This document shows, piece after piece, positions 42,301 through 50,600 of a stretch of DNA of 64,000 nt (the first letter of the stretch is position 1; each line of letters starts with the position of its first letter). This stretch comes from Clostridia bacterium (lineage in GTDB: Bacteria; Bacillota; Clostridia; Lachnospirales; Lachnospiraceae), in assembly GCA_910574835.1 (NCBI GenBank), contig CAJTDE010000004.1:146912-210911 (forward strand). The letters are read 5' to 3'. Both the position numbers and the translations under genes were made by a program. Below the pieces are notes generated by a model. It was not told the DNA's origin and ran no database searches. It was given only the letters and a program-made list of their open reading frames with translations.

Positions 42301-44880
42301 ATTTGAGAGCTGCTTTTCAATCTGCGCTATCGTTTCCTGCTCGGATTCCCCCTGCTCCACGTTTGCCTCATATGCCCGCAGGTCGGTTTCCTTATAAAGC
42401 TCATTGAGCCTTTTTGCAAGGCTGTCCGGCTCTGCCTTTTTCCCCTCCGGGGGAATGGGCGGCTCCGGTTCCGGCAGGGACGGGGTTTCTGTTTCGGCTG
42501 GTATGGGCGAAATCAGACTGAATTTCCCGTCCCGGTAGTCCGTAAGGTCACGGTACACCTTCTGCATGAATGGATAACGGTTGTCATAATCTGCGGTATT
42601 ATTAAGCACTTCCGCCATTACGGTCAAGATTTCTTCCACACGCTCCGGGATGTCAATCTGCGGCCGGATTGCCTTCACGCCTGCACGGTACTCCGAACCA
42701 AACGGATAGGGGCGCACCACTTCCTCCGGCTGGTTCGTATAAAAATGGTAGATTTCAGCCGTAAGGACGCTTTTTTCATACTCCGGCAGGTACTCCATTT
42801 CTTTTTCCGTCATATACCGCCCTGCGGCAATCAGCTCGTCAATGCGCTTTGCAACCTTTCCCCATTTCAGCAGGATTTCCGTTTCACCCTTTATGATCTG
42901 CATCCCTTCACTGCTGGCAAGCATATCAATCCCGGTTCCCGTAATTACCGGATAAGCGCCGACAAAGCCATAGGCATTTTTGAGATAGTCCGCCTTCTGC
43001 TGGTTCGTGCGGTTTTTCAGGAAATAGACATAAATGCCGTATTTCCCCGGCTTCAAATCGGCGCTGGTCTTAATGACGGTATCAATGATTTCCTGGGAAA
43101 AAGAAAAAGCAGAGGTCTTTTCCTCTGCCAAATCTTCCAATAAACTAATCTGCCCTTCCACGGTCGGGAGCGGGTTCATCTTATCTTTCAGCTCCCCCAA
43201 AAGCCGCATACCCTCAAAATACCCTGCGATTTTTCCCCAGTCAAAATAGGACTGTGAAGTGCGGGAAAGATAGCTCCCCTCCCACATATGAAGCACGTTC
43301 TGGTAGGTTTTATATCCTACACGCCTGCCGTCCTCCAGCGTGATTTCCGTGTACTCATTGTTGAATATCCCTTTGATATACTCCGTGCGCTCTTTCTTAT
43401 CCTCATGGCTTTCAAAAAATGCCCGGATTTCCCCTTTGTCCGCTTTCAAATGCGGGGTAGACAAAAGCAGCGATTTGATGTCCTCATCCTCCCCGAAAAA
43501 AGGAAAAGAGCTGTCCTCGCTGCTTCTGTCATAAACCTCTAAAACTTCCGCTGGCTTATCTTCTGTGGGCAAGTCACCGTCCGCCTGCGGCTCCGGTTCC
43601 TGTGCCTCTGGCTCCCCTTCCGCCGACAAACCGCCTTCTGCCTGCGGCTCCGGTTCTTTGGACGTTATGCGTAAACCAGTTCGTTCATCACGATTTCCTC
43701 CGCCGCCTGCCGGATGTTGTTCATCATCGAAAGCCACAACATCTGGTCTTTCGCTTTCAGTTCCTCCGTCACCTCCTGCGACTGTGCCATCTGCGACACG
43801 ATCTGCTCCATCCTGCCCTGCGCCTCCTCCTGCGTTTCCTTCAGGTGCTGGTTCAGCTTCCCTTGCGTCAGCAGGCTTAAGAATATCCCGTAATGCTGCT
43901 CTTTCAGGTAATTCCGGCGCAGTGAGCCGTACTTCCCAAGGTGTACTTCCGGTTCGTCCGGTACGGTGATGTCCGGCAGAAGGTAATCGCCCTGTTTGCT
44001 GTAAGCTATCTCTCTCATCATCAAAACCCCTTTCCGAAGTGTTGTCTTTGTCTTTCTCGCTTTCATTATACCTGCCTGCATTTTCCCCGGCAAATGTGCG
44101 GCTCCTTCTTTTTTCCTCTTTTTGCAGTTTCAGGATGGTGTCGGAGATTTCCCCCAACGCCATTTCCGCCACGTCGCTGGTGGCTGTGCCGAACAGGTTC
44201 ACAAGCTCCGGCGTGTTGAAATCCGTGATGTTTCGGAAATCGTCTTTATCCAGATAGGTTTCCGTGTCTATGCCGCACCGCACCATTACCATGTAGGCTA
44301 TGCTGCTTGATAAAAGGCTCTTTGCCTGCACTTCCACGCTGTACTCGTCCAGTTCCTCTAAAAAGCTGCCCGTGCGGTAAGCTAAAATATCCTTTAAATA
44401 ATCTGCGATGTTGTCATCGGCTGCGTTTTCCGCCGCCTCCAGTATGGTTCCCGCAAAATCTAAGCTCTCCCCGGACACGCCGAAGGCATTTGCAAGGGTT
44501 TCCTGCACGTCCTGCCTGTATTTCTCCCCTACCTCCCACAAAGGCACGGGGCGCACCAGACGGCGGTAGCGTCCCTCCTGCGTGTCGGAAATGTCAAAGT
44601 AGTGCTTTAAGCGCATGGTTTTCGCATTTTTGTCAATGACCACAATCCCTTTGGAGTCCCGCTTCACCCAACGCCCAAACTTCCTGTTCCAGTCCTCCAT
44701 CTGTAAGACTGCGGTAGCGTCCGGACGCTGCACATGGACTAACAACTGCTCGTCAAAGGGCAGGCGGTAATTGCGGCAGGCGGAGTTTAAGAAAGCCATC
44801 CAGTTTTCCGGCGTTGCGGCCACTTCCTTTACGGCTTCTGCATACAGCTCCGTGATAATGTCAAATCTCTTTTTTGCCAA
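36400..44880 (-). CDS. Giant polyvalent protein: ArdC-like, N6-adenine methylase and SNF2-type helicase
   Basis: 2826 residues. Order seen: ArdC-like N-terminus (about 20-115, LLVHVQRPDATAVLQMEDW); helical region to 270; disordered E/P/G/D-rich linker (about 270-460) that overlaps a nested gene; two repeats of a helical domain (about 470-720); LPD-like segments; a class I methyltransferase with GNVPFGQFKLSD (near 1416), a variant of the NPPF motif; and a superfamily 2/SNF2 helicase with VVGAGKTYTM (near 2027), VDEADGYKN (near 2190) and RGGRTIRQGNQNKK (near 2525), then a coiled-coil C-terminus. Such proteins of Tn1549-like elements are thought to protect and modify the incoming DNA. Intact throughout. 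Confidence 0.9.
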   Translation of the reverse strand: MAKKRFDIITELYAEAVKEVAATPENWMAFLNSACRNYRLPFDEQLLVHVQRPDATAVLQMEDWNRKFGRWVKRDSKGIVVIDKNAKTMRLKHYFDISDTQEGRYRRLVRPVPLWEVGEKYRQDVQETLANAFGVSGESLDFAGTILEAAENAADDNIADYLKDILAYRTGSFLEELDEYSVEVQAKSLLSSSIAYMVMVRCGIDTETYLDKDDFRNITDFNTPELVNLFGTATSDVAEMALGEISDTILKLQKEEKRRSRTFAGENAGRYNESEKDKDNTSERGFDDERDSLQQTGRLPSAGHHRTGRTGSTPWEVRLTAPELPERAALRDILKPADAREAEPAPEGNAGGGAGQDGADRVADGTVAGGDGGTESERPDVVAFDDEQHPAGGGGNRDERTGLRITSKEPEPQAEGGLSAEGEPEAQEPEPQADGDLPTEDKPAEVLEVYDRSSEDSSFPFFGEDEDIKSLLLSTPHLKADKGEIRAFFESHEDKKERTEYIKGIFNNEYTEITLEDGRRVGYKTYQNVLHMWEGSYLSRTSQSYFDWGKIAGYFEGMRLLGELKDKMNPLPTVEGQISLLEDLAEEKTSAFSFSQEIIDTVIKTSADLKPGKYGIYVYFLKNRTNQQKADYLKNAYGFVGAYPVITGTGIDMLASSEGMQIIKGETEILLKWGKVAKRIDELIAAGRYMTEKEMEYLPEYEKSVLTAEIYHFYTNQPEEVVRPYPFGSEYRAGVKAIRPQIDIPERVEEILTVMAEVLNNTADYDNRYPFMQKVYRDLTDYRDGKFSLISPIPAETETPSLPEPEPPIPPEGKKAEPDSLAKRLNELYKETDLRAYEANVEQGESEQETIAQIEKQLSNPDEVRAILDYLISVQQATEPDVEAYQELAGLIEEVQGLPAMNQPYDLQPETVVYIGMEKYEILTMTDSMVVLHDLTYPLFTKDMPREEFDRKLRENPANDHLKTKRPLPEPPAEKKNTEPLPAGDGQGTASPKTKKEEIPEESLTVAQRNYRAVMELAPEVLCGETESKSFEAGQSFMPLTVESVGENRIAISHYYTQNGDSLADPDMEFVFDHEAKTLNARTFQQDNLNRFEQVVIDGVVDEELESELNDFASQWFQNIREQGYTPTREEKQLSESDVPIGTEVVIDDRRFSVDSVDMGHGTVSLKDLTFQSGTGFPVFRSEPIQLVFDLIQGQKDTPEKESNEPADLAPAWEKKKPAGRIRGFDLHPEIPKEQRSQYRITNDELGHGTPKEKFRANIAAIQLLKKCEEEDRYATPDEQEILSKYVGWGGLSDAFDETKSAWGYEYLELKTVLTQEEYAAARQSTLTAFYTPPVVIRAMYQALENMGLKSGNILEPSCAVGNFIGMKPESLSDCKIYGVEIDSISGRIAGQLYQKSTVAVQGYEEAELPDSFFDVAIGNVPFGQFKLSDRRYDKNNFLVHDYFFAKTLDKVRPGGVIAFITSSGTMDKKNPAIRKYIAQRAELLGAIRLPNDTFKKNAGTEVTSDILFLQKRDRMVETEPDWLYLDVDENGITQNRYFVEHPEMVLGEMVMESTKYGMDSACRPYEDASLETLLAGAVENIQAEIAEYETDELVEEEDKSIPADPSVANFSFTVYDGKIYYRENSRMKPVELSVTAANRVKGMAAIRDCVRELIAYQTEGYADTVIEEQQRKLNQLYDAFQKKYGILNARANSMVFSDDNSYPLLCSLEIVAEDGIHARKADMFHKRTIKPHQAVTKVDTASEALSLSLSEKARVDMDYMCSLTGKSVEEIERELSGVIFRLPNVAGGEPEFVSEDEYLSGNVREKLKEAKLAALASEAYQSNVEALEKVQPKDLTASEISVRLGATWIPISDVSEFMFQLLDTPNYNRWNIKIHFSKFTGEWNIEGKSNDKGNPKANNAYGTHRANAYKIIEDTLNLRDTRVYDYIPTEDGKKKAVLNKEETAIAQGKQDLIKQAFQDWIWQNPERRQRLTAYYNENFNAIRPREYDGSHLNFYGMNPEIKLRQHQKNGAARIIYGGNSLLAYVVGAGKTYTMVAAAMECKRLGLCNKSMIVVPNHIIEQFAAEWLQLYPAANLLVATKKDFETKNRKKFCARIATSDIDAVIIGHSQFEKVPLSTERQQRMLEEQIDEIIDGIAEAKRNGGSRFTIKQMEKSKKSLQTKLSKLNDQSRKDDVVFFEELGVDRLFVDEADGYKNLYLYTKMRNVGGIAQTEAQKSSDMFMKCRYLDGITGGKGVIFATGTPVSNSMVELYTMQRYLQYNTLVRNHLQHFDAWASTFGETVSAIELAPEGSGYRMKTRFARFYNLPELMMMFREVADIQTADMLNLPVPEAEYKVVAVKPSEIQKDMVQTLGERAERVRNGMVNPMQDNMLLITNDGRKLALDQRLTNEMLPDEPESKVNACVNEVYRFWEEGKEQKLTQLLFCDLSTPKNDGTFSVYNDVRDKLIAKGIPPQEIEFIHDANTEVRKKELFSKVRRGAVRILMGSTFKMGAGTNVQNLIIASHDLDCPWRPRDLEQRGGRTIRQGNQNKKVFIVRYVTEGTFDAYMYQMIENKQKFISQIMTSKSPARTIEDIDEVALSYAEIKALATGNPYIKEKMDLDIQVSKLQLLKQSFLSQRYEMEDKVTKYYPMEIKRQSQWIVEYQQDIEQVKAHTPPDRDTFPPMQINGVTYGEKKEAGQAIIAACKAMTSPDPVPLGVYRGLAMELSYSTFSKDFVITLQGKRAYHVTLGTDIHGNITRLDNEIEKFGDNLSRCEEHLETLKAQLENAKIEAVKEFPKEQELAEKTARLGELNALLDMDKKENIVLDVEPEEEETEPEKGSKDRER
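43665..44021 (-). CDS. TnpV-family protein nested in the giant gene
   Basis: 118 residues read in another frame on the same strand inside codons 287-405 of the 2826-residue gene. The sequence matches the TnpV family of clostridial mobile elements: REIAYSKQGDYLLPDITVP, EVHLGKYGSLRRNYLKEQH, SLLTQGKLNQHLKETQEEA and the ending EEIVMNELVYA. An AAAGGGG site lies 5 bp before its two ATGs. The host frame is low-complexity in exactly this interval. TnpV's function is unknown. Two true genes on one strand is the best reading. Confidence 0.72.
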   Translation of the reverse strand: MMREIAYSKQGDYLLPDITVPDEPEVHLGKYGSLRRNYLKEQHYGIFLSLLTQGKLNQHLKETQEEAQGRMEQIVSQMAQSQEVTEELKAKDQMLWLSMMNNIRQAAEEIVMNELVYA

Positions 44881-44903
44881 TGTGTCTGCACCTGCCTTTC
44901 CCG

Positions 44904-45113
44904 CTATACCTCGCCGCCGCCCAAAAACGTGATGACCTTGTTTGCCTTCACCGCTTTCTGTATCCCGTTTATCATCACAATCTCCGCCACGGAAATGCCC
45001 GGCAGTGCCAGAATGTCGTCCATCGTCATGGCAAGGATTGATTTTTCGTCCCCGAAACCTGCCTCCATCAGCTTTGAGAGGGAACGGACATATTTATTGT
45101 TCATCTGTGCCAT
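44904..45113 (-). CDS. Small helix-hairpin-helix-like protein
   Basis: 69 residues. The stretch SILAMTMDDILALPGISVAE followed by IVMINGIQKAV resembles a helix-hairpin-helix DNA-binding motif (LPGIS turn). Encoded 23 bp before the giant methylase/helicase gene. Possibly a DNA-binding helper; family not named. Confidence 0.62.
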   Translation of the reverse strand: MAQMNNKYVRSLSKLMEAGFGDEKSILAMTMDDILALPGISVAEIVMINGIQKAVKANKVITFLGGGEV

Positions 45114-45122
45114 AAAAAATAC

Positions 45123-45806
45123 CTACCTTTCTATATTCTTTGTTTTCTGTGGCTCTGCCTGCACTGGCTCATAGGTTGCCCCGCTCCGCTCCATGCGCTC
45201 GGCAAATTCGCAGATATGGTATAAATTGCTGCCAATCTCGCTGTGGTACTCGTCAATGAACCTGCAAACCCGCTCATTCTTTTCGCCCCACCCGGTCGTA
45301 ATGAGAATCTTTTCCCCGTCCGGGATGCGGAACAGCTCTTTGTAATGTGGATCAATGAAGCGTATGCCCTGCCTTGCCTTTTTCATATGGCTGTCCAGCC
45401 ATTCTTTTACATAGCAGAAACAGTAGAAATTATAGTCCCCTTTTACGGGGTTGCACCGTATCAGGTAGGCGTGTTTCTCCGTATCCACCCGGAAGCCGTA
45501 CTCTGTGCCGCAATTCCCTAAAAATGCACTGTCGGGGCATTTCCCCGCATATGCGCTCATCTGGCTTCTGCCCTCCAAAAGCCCATACTCTTTTGAGCGC
45601 AGGGCGTTAATCACCTCATCAAATTCCGCCTGAAATTCTTCCGTTTTCAATGACTGCCTGTGGTCGTTCCATGTGGTGTAAAATTCATTCCCCCGGCTCC
45701 CAAAATCGCCACGGAGATACCCGATGCTCCCGGTCTGCCCCTGAATCTGCATACTCTGCCTGTAAGTGTATTTCTGTTCTTCCTGCTCCATTGCCCGGAT
45801 TTCCAT
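45123..45806 (-). CDS. Hypothetical ICE accessory protein
   Basis: 227 residues, soluble, no recognised catalytic motif. Notable stretches are IGYLRGDFGSRGNEFYTTWN (about 28-47) and GFRVDTEKHAYLIRCNPVKG (about 104-123); many Tyr, Trp and Cys. The first stretch resembles accessory segments found in polyvalent proteins of Clostridial elements, from memory only. GGGAGG precedes the ATG; 1 bp after the previous gene. Confidence 0.65.
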   Translation of the reverse strand: MEIRAMEQEEQKYTYRQSMQIQGQTGSIGYLRGDFGSRGNEFYTTWNDHRQSLKTEEFQAEFDEVINALRSKEYGLLEGRSQMSAYAGKCPDSAFLGNCGTEYGFRVDTEKHAYLIRCNPVKGDYNFYCFCYVKEWLDSHMKKARQGIRFIDPHYKELFRIPDGEKILITTGWGEKNERVCRFIDEYHSEIGSNLYHICEFAERMERSGATYEPVQAEPQKTKNIER

Positions 45807-45807
45807 A

Positions 45808-46479
45808 TCAGCGTTCCTCCCTTCCGCCTGCCTTTTTCTGTTTATGGGAGATGTCCTTTAAATATTTCCCATAGTCCACTGCGTCACGCAATACGTCCTC
45901 CACGGATTTATAGCGGTCATCCCGCAGGTTCTTTTCCACCCATTCATATACCCGGTAATCAGAATGGAACACCGCCTTTGCAACCTCGTTCACCATGCGG
46001 AGCGAATTATCGTCCCGGAACAGCCGCACCAGTGCATCGGACTCTTTATTCCCACCATTCTGCAACTGCACTTCTATGTCGGAATACGCTTTGAGATATA
46101 CCTTTTCCGGTGGCTGCGTGATTCCAATGCTCCCCAGCACATCCGCCAATTCCGGCGTTGGGAACTGGATCACCGCACTGCTGTCCCCATATTTTACGAA
46201 TGCTTCCAGATGATACCCGCTGTCCGGGTTCCTCTGCGCTGCTTTTTCCTCCCTCTGCTCCAGATACAGAATTTCATCCATTGCCCGCTGGCATAAGTCT
46301 TTTGTAGCTTTTAAAAGGCTGTCCGTATAATGCCCCCAAAAGTAATCCGTCTTTCCCTTGCACTCCCATGTGACGAAAGAATTGGGGTTCTTCATGTTTA
46401 CACCCAAAACAAACTCGGCATTTCCCACGGGGATGGATGTCGTGATGACAAACCCCGCATTGGTTCTGAAACTGTCCAT
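45808..46479 (-). CDS. Hypothetical ICE accessory protein
   Basis: 223 residues, soluble. N-terminal FVLGVNMKNPNSFVTWECKG and the C-terminal helix KYLKDISHKQKKAGGREER are the clearest parts. It directly abuts its neighbours (0-1 bp) in a run of four accessory genes, and its N-terminal beta region (phenylalanine-rich, with a VLGV strand) resembles the next gene's VIFGVDEKAEMPYLCAFYV, so the two may be related. Function unknown. Confidence 0.64.
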   Translation of the reverse strand: MDSFRTNAGFVITTSIPVGNAEFVLGVNMKNPNSFVTWECKGKTDYFWGHYTDSLLKATKDLCQRAMDEILYLEQREEKAAQRNPDSGYHLEAFVKYGDSSAVIQFPTPELADVLGSIGITQPPEKVYLKAYSDIEVQLQNGGNKESDALVRLFRDDNSLRMVNEVAKAVFHSDYRVYEWVEKNLRDDRYKSVEDVLRDAVDYGKYLKDISHKQKKAGGREER

Positions 46480-47103
46480 TTAGCGCACCTCCATGTCCTT
46501 ATTCTGATTCTGGTTTGGGGCTGCTTTCGCCGCCTCCTGTTTCTGAATTTCCGCAAAGCGTTCCTTTGCCCATTCCGGCAGACACTCCGGCTTTACCTCG
46601 CCCGCAAGGTCATACCGCTCCCACCTCTCATGCTCGCCGGAATAAAGGGTGATACAGTAGCAGGCGCTCCCAAAGGAACGCTCCCTCGCACCGTTCCCGC
46701 CTGTCACTAAGATTAACTGGTGTTCCGCAGAACGGTACTCCGGCCTTAACGCCTCCGGCTTGACCGCCATTACTTTTCCTACGATGTCCCCGCACTGAAA
46801 CGTGGGGATACACCTGTCCGCTGTGATTTTTTCCCTCGGCACATCCACTTTTTCCTGCTCCCCATGCACCTTTACGCACTGCGCCTTCACCCGGTCGGCA
46901 AACAGCTCCATAATCTCAGCGTAATCATCGCCCACCATGCACTCCTGATAGGATTCCATAATGCTGTTGCTGACATAAAAAGCGCAGAGATACGGCATTT
47001 CTGCCTTTTCATCCACGCCGAATATGACTTCCTTGTCCCCGATCTGGATTCCCTGCGTAATCTCATAGCTTTCTACCATCCGCTTTTCTTTTTCATCGCT
47101 CAT
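46480..47103 (-). CDS. Hypothetical ICE accessory protein
   Basis: 207 residues from an ATG that overlaps the upstream gene by 11 bp with a GAGG site. Begins ESYEITQGIQIGDKEVIFGV, has a YCITLYSGEHERWERYDLAG strand and ends in a Gln/Asn/Lys tail. Possibly related to the following 223-residue protein. Unknown function; such pairs occur next to the giant methylase/helicase in similar ICEs. Confidence 0.64.
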   Translation of the reverse strand: MSDEKEKRMVESYEITQGIQIGDKEVIFGVDEKAEMPYLCAFYVSNSIMESYQECMVGDDYAEIMELFADRVKAQCVKVHGEQEKVDVPREKITADRCIPTFQCGDIVGKVMAVKPEALRPEYRSAEHQLILVTGGNGARERSFGSACYCITLYSGEHERWERYDLAGEVKPECLPEWAKERFAEIQKQEAAKAAPNQNQNKDMEVR

Positions 47104-47434
47104 GTTCCCCGTCCTCGCTTTCTTCCATGACTTTCTTTCCATATTCGGTAAAGGCATACCACGCCGTCCGGTCAAAGCGGCTCCCGTTGTGTTCGCCCTG
47201 CACCAGAATCCCGGCTTTTTTCAGCCTGCCAATCCCGCACTTTACCATGCCCCTGCTGAGATAGGGCATATGCACGGTAAACGCCTTCTTGCTGCATCTC
47301 ATCCATGTGTTACCTTCATAGCTGTATCGCCCGTGGAACTCATTTTCCTTTACTTCCCTCCAGATATGCTCCAAAAGCAGGGCAGCGGTTACGCCGAACC
47401 TTTCTGCAATCCCGGAATTGAATTTCTGCGCCAT
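47093..47434 (-). CDS. Winged-helix (DnaD/RepA-N-like) protein
   Basis: 113 residues. Typical winged-helix layout seen in Gram-positive plasmid replication and phage proteins: NSGIAERFGVTAALLLEHIW, then TWMRCSKKAFTVHMPYLSRG, IGRLKKAGILVQGEHN and a wing with TAWYAFTEYGKKV. Probably DNA-binding, for replication or control of the element. The ATG with AAAGGAGG was chosen over a longer frame. Confidence 0.72.
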   Translation of the reverse strand: MAQKFNSGIAERFGVTAALLLEHIWREVKENEFHGRYSYEGNTWMRCSKKAFTVHMPYLSRGMVKCGIGRLKKAGILVQGEHNGSRFDRTAWYAFTEYGKKVMEESEDGEHER

Positions 47435-47509
47435 CCTAAAACCTCCTTTCCTCCGGTATGTAAGGGACGGCTTATCGCCGCCCCAAAACTGCCGCAAATG
47501 GATTGCGCC

Positions 47510-47599
47510 CTACGCTTTCTTCCTGCGGATTCTCAAGAATACCGCCGTACCCACGATAAACGCCGCCAGTGCAATGCCGATTCCTGTCTTTACTTTCAT
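47510..47599 (-). CDS. 29-residue single-span membrane peptide
   Basis: Begins MKVKTGIGIALAAFIVGTAV and ends with RIRRKKA: one membrane span and a basic cytoplasmic tail. AGGAGG lies 9 bp upstream and the gene starts 4 bp after the adhesin stop, so it is coupled to it. The sequence resembles the anchor end of the adhesin in character. No known family; possible helper of adhesin sorting or a remnant anchor. Confidence 0.6.
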   Translation of the reverse strand: MKVKTGIGIALAAFIVGTAVFLRIRRKKA

Positions 47600-47603
47600 A
47601 CGC

Positions 47604-50600
47604 TTAGTCCTCCTGTCCTTTTCTTTTTCTGCTTATTGCCGCCAGAACGCCGAACACGCCGATCCCCGCCACGGATAAAGCGGATAAAGCAATCCACAAC
47701 CCCACGTTGCTCTCATCGCCCGTCTTTGGCGTGGTGATAATCTCCACTGGCTTTTTCTCATTGGTCATGGCCGCTTTCACAACCTGCCCGTCCTCCCTGA
47801 TTTCAAACGGGAACTCCCTTTCGTCAATCAGGTAGCCTTCCGGTGCGTCATATTCCTGATAGGTGTACCTGCCATAGCGGAGCGTAAAGGTGGCAAGCCC
47901 GTCCTTGTCGGTCACGCCCGTTGCAACTACATTCCCGTCCTTGTCTTTGATACGGAACTTTGCATTGGGGAGCAGTTTCCCGTCGGATACGTCCGTCTTT
48001 GTCAGCTCCAGCTTTCCGGTGATCGGCTTGTTGATGAACCCGACACCTGCCTCGTTCTCCACGTCCACAATTTTCCCGTCCTCGTTTATCTCAAAGAAAT
48101 AGGCGTTTTCATCCAGCACAAACCCTTTTGGTGCGGTCTTTTCCTTTACAAAGTATCCGCCATATAAAAGCCCGTCCGTCTGGTAAATGCCTTCGGAGAT
48201 TTCCGGGATTTCAGCAACCAGTGCGTCTTTCTTCGGGTTGAATTTCTGGTTTCCGTCTGTGTCCTGATACAGCTCAAAGACTGCGCCTGTCAGCTTGTTT
48301 GCCGGGTAGTCTGCGTCAACCTTTGTCAGACGGACGCTGCCGATAATCAGCTTATCCGTGATTTTAACCTCAATCACTTCTTCGTTTACCGTAACAGAAA
48401 CATAATGCAGCGCTTCGTTCAGCACATACCCTGTCGGTGCCGCAATCTCCCGCACGATATAAGTTCCAAACGGCACGTCCTCAAAGGCAAATGCCCCGTC
48501 TGCGTCTGTTACAGACACCAGCAGTGCGGTATCTTCGGTAAATTCCTCCGTGCCTGCCGAAAACAGGCCGATGGTGGCATTTTCCAGCGGCTGATCCTCC
48601 GTGTCCACTTTGATTCCCTCGATTCTTCCACGGAGCAGCTCATTTTCAATGGGTTCCCCGTCATTTGCATGAATGCTCACAAGCGCCGCATCCTGCCCCT
48701 GATAGGAGAACTCCACCGGGTATTTCTCATCGGAAAGGATATAGTGCTGGTCGGTGCATACCTCTTTCACATAGTAACTGCCAAAAGGCAGGTCGCTGGC
48801 AAAAAATGCCATGCTGTCCGTGTTGCAGAATACAATCTCAATCAATCCGTCTGCCGGGATAATGTCACCATTGGAAGCGGTCAAGTCCTCCGCCGCATAC
48901 AGCCCAAAGGCTACGTTCTGGATTTCCCCTTTGTTCCCGATGCCAAAGGCTTCGTCCTGCTCCAGTGCTTTTGTTAAGTCAACCGTCACTTTCTGGCGCT
49001 CATTGTAAAAGGCGGTGTCGGTTTCCGTCACGGAAACTTCCTGCCCCGCATAGACCAGCTCAATTTCATGGGCTTCGATATTCAGCACACAGCCATCGGG
49101 CGCAGTCACTTCCACGACTTTATATTTTCCCAGATACAGCTCTTTCGTCTCTGCGTTCCCGTCCTCATCGATGGTGACGGTATCCACGACTTCCCCTGCG
49201 CCTGCACGCACAGTTCCGTCCTGCGTCACAATGTCCTCTGCGGCGATGATTTCATATACCGCCCCCGCTTTCCCGGCCACTTCATAGACCGGGGTATAGA
49301 TGCTGCCGTCCTCGGTTAAATCCCCGTCTTTGTCGATGAAGCCGTCACCGGAAACCTGCACGCCCGCAAACTCCTCGGCGGTCTTTGACACAAGGATTCT
49401 TCCTTTCTGCGGCACGTTCTTCTGCTCCGTCACCACAACAGTGACGCCGCTTTCCTCGGTGGAGTTTTCCTGCGCCACGGTGAACGGGATGGGCGTGGAA
49501 TCCAGCACATAGCCATAGGGAGCCTGCACCTCAACCATTGTGTAGTCCCCAAAAGGCAGCTCCTCCGGCGTGATCAGGTATCCGTCCGCCCCGGTGTAGA
49601 ACGTATCCAGCGTTGTCACTTCCGGGTAGGTGTACTTCATGGTGACAAGCTCCCCTGCGCTGTCATAAATCTGGTAGCCTGCGCCTGCAAGGGGGATGGT
49701 GTTCCCGGTTTCAGCGTCCTTCTTCACAATCTTGATATAGGACGCAAACGGCCTGTTGTTGATCAGGTAGCGGTAAACCTCCCCGTCTTTGCTGACATAC
49801 ACGTCAAAATCCTTCATAAGCTCGCTGCCTTCCCACCCTTTGGTCTGGTGGACGGTGTAAACGCCATAAGGCAGGTCTTTTGTTTCCGCATAGCCGTACT
49901 CATCGCATACCAGCGTGTCCCGCTCGCTCTCTTTTGCATTGTCAAAACTTCCGGAACGCTTCAAATATACCTGGAATTCTGCGCCTTCCTCCGGCGTTTC
50001 AATCTGTGTGCTTCCGTCATCGGTGTGCTTGATGATGAAAATGCGCCCTTTGATGGCCTGCTCCGTCACGTCATTGGACGTGGTGTTCAGCTCAATGGTG
50101 TAATTCTCCGGCTCCGCCCCTACATGGTGTACGGTTTCATCCAAAAGATACCCCTCGGATGGTGTAATCTCCCGGACGCTCCAGTTATTGCCGCAGATAT
50201 AATATTTCGTGGTGAATTTCCCCTCGCTGTCGGTGGTGTAGGTGTCGATCAGGGTGTCCCCGTCATAAATGCCATACACTGCGCCTGCCAGCGTTGCGTC
50301 ACCCTGCGGCTCCCCGGTTTCCTTATCCGTTTTTGCCACGTTGACACGGAACTTCTTTAAGATGTTGGTCACGGTTGCGCTGGTGACTTCCTTCCACTTG
50401 ATTGTGACGCTCTGCTTCTCCGGGATGACATAGCGGACAGCAGTGTCCACTTCCTCAAGGGTGTACGGTGTGGAACCGGAAATGAGGATGTTAGAGAACA
50501 TAGCGATACCGTTCCTGTCGGTCACTGCATACTCATCTACTGTTGCGCCGGAGAGGGATGTCCCGAACAGATGGAACCTCACGCCCTCCACCAGATTGTC

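Noticed and set aside
43665..44021. Frameshift or sequencing error as explanation of the TnpV frame
   Set aside because: The outer frame continues intact for hundreds of codons on both sides and the inner one has its own start, ribosome site and stop, so no single shift would explain both.
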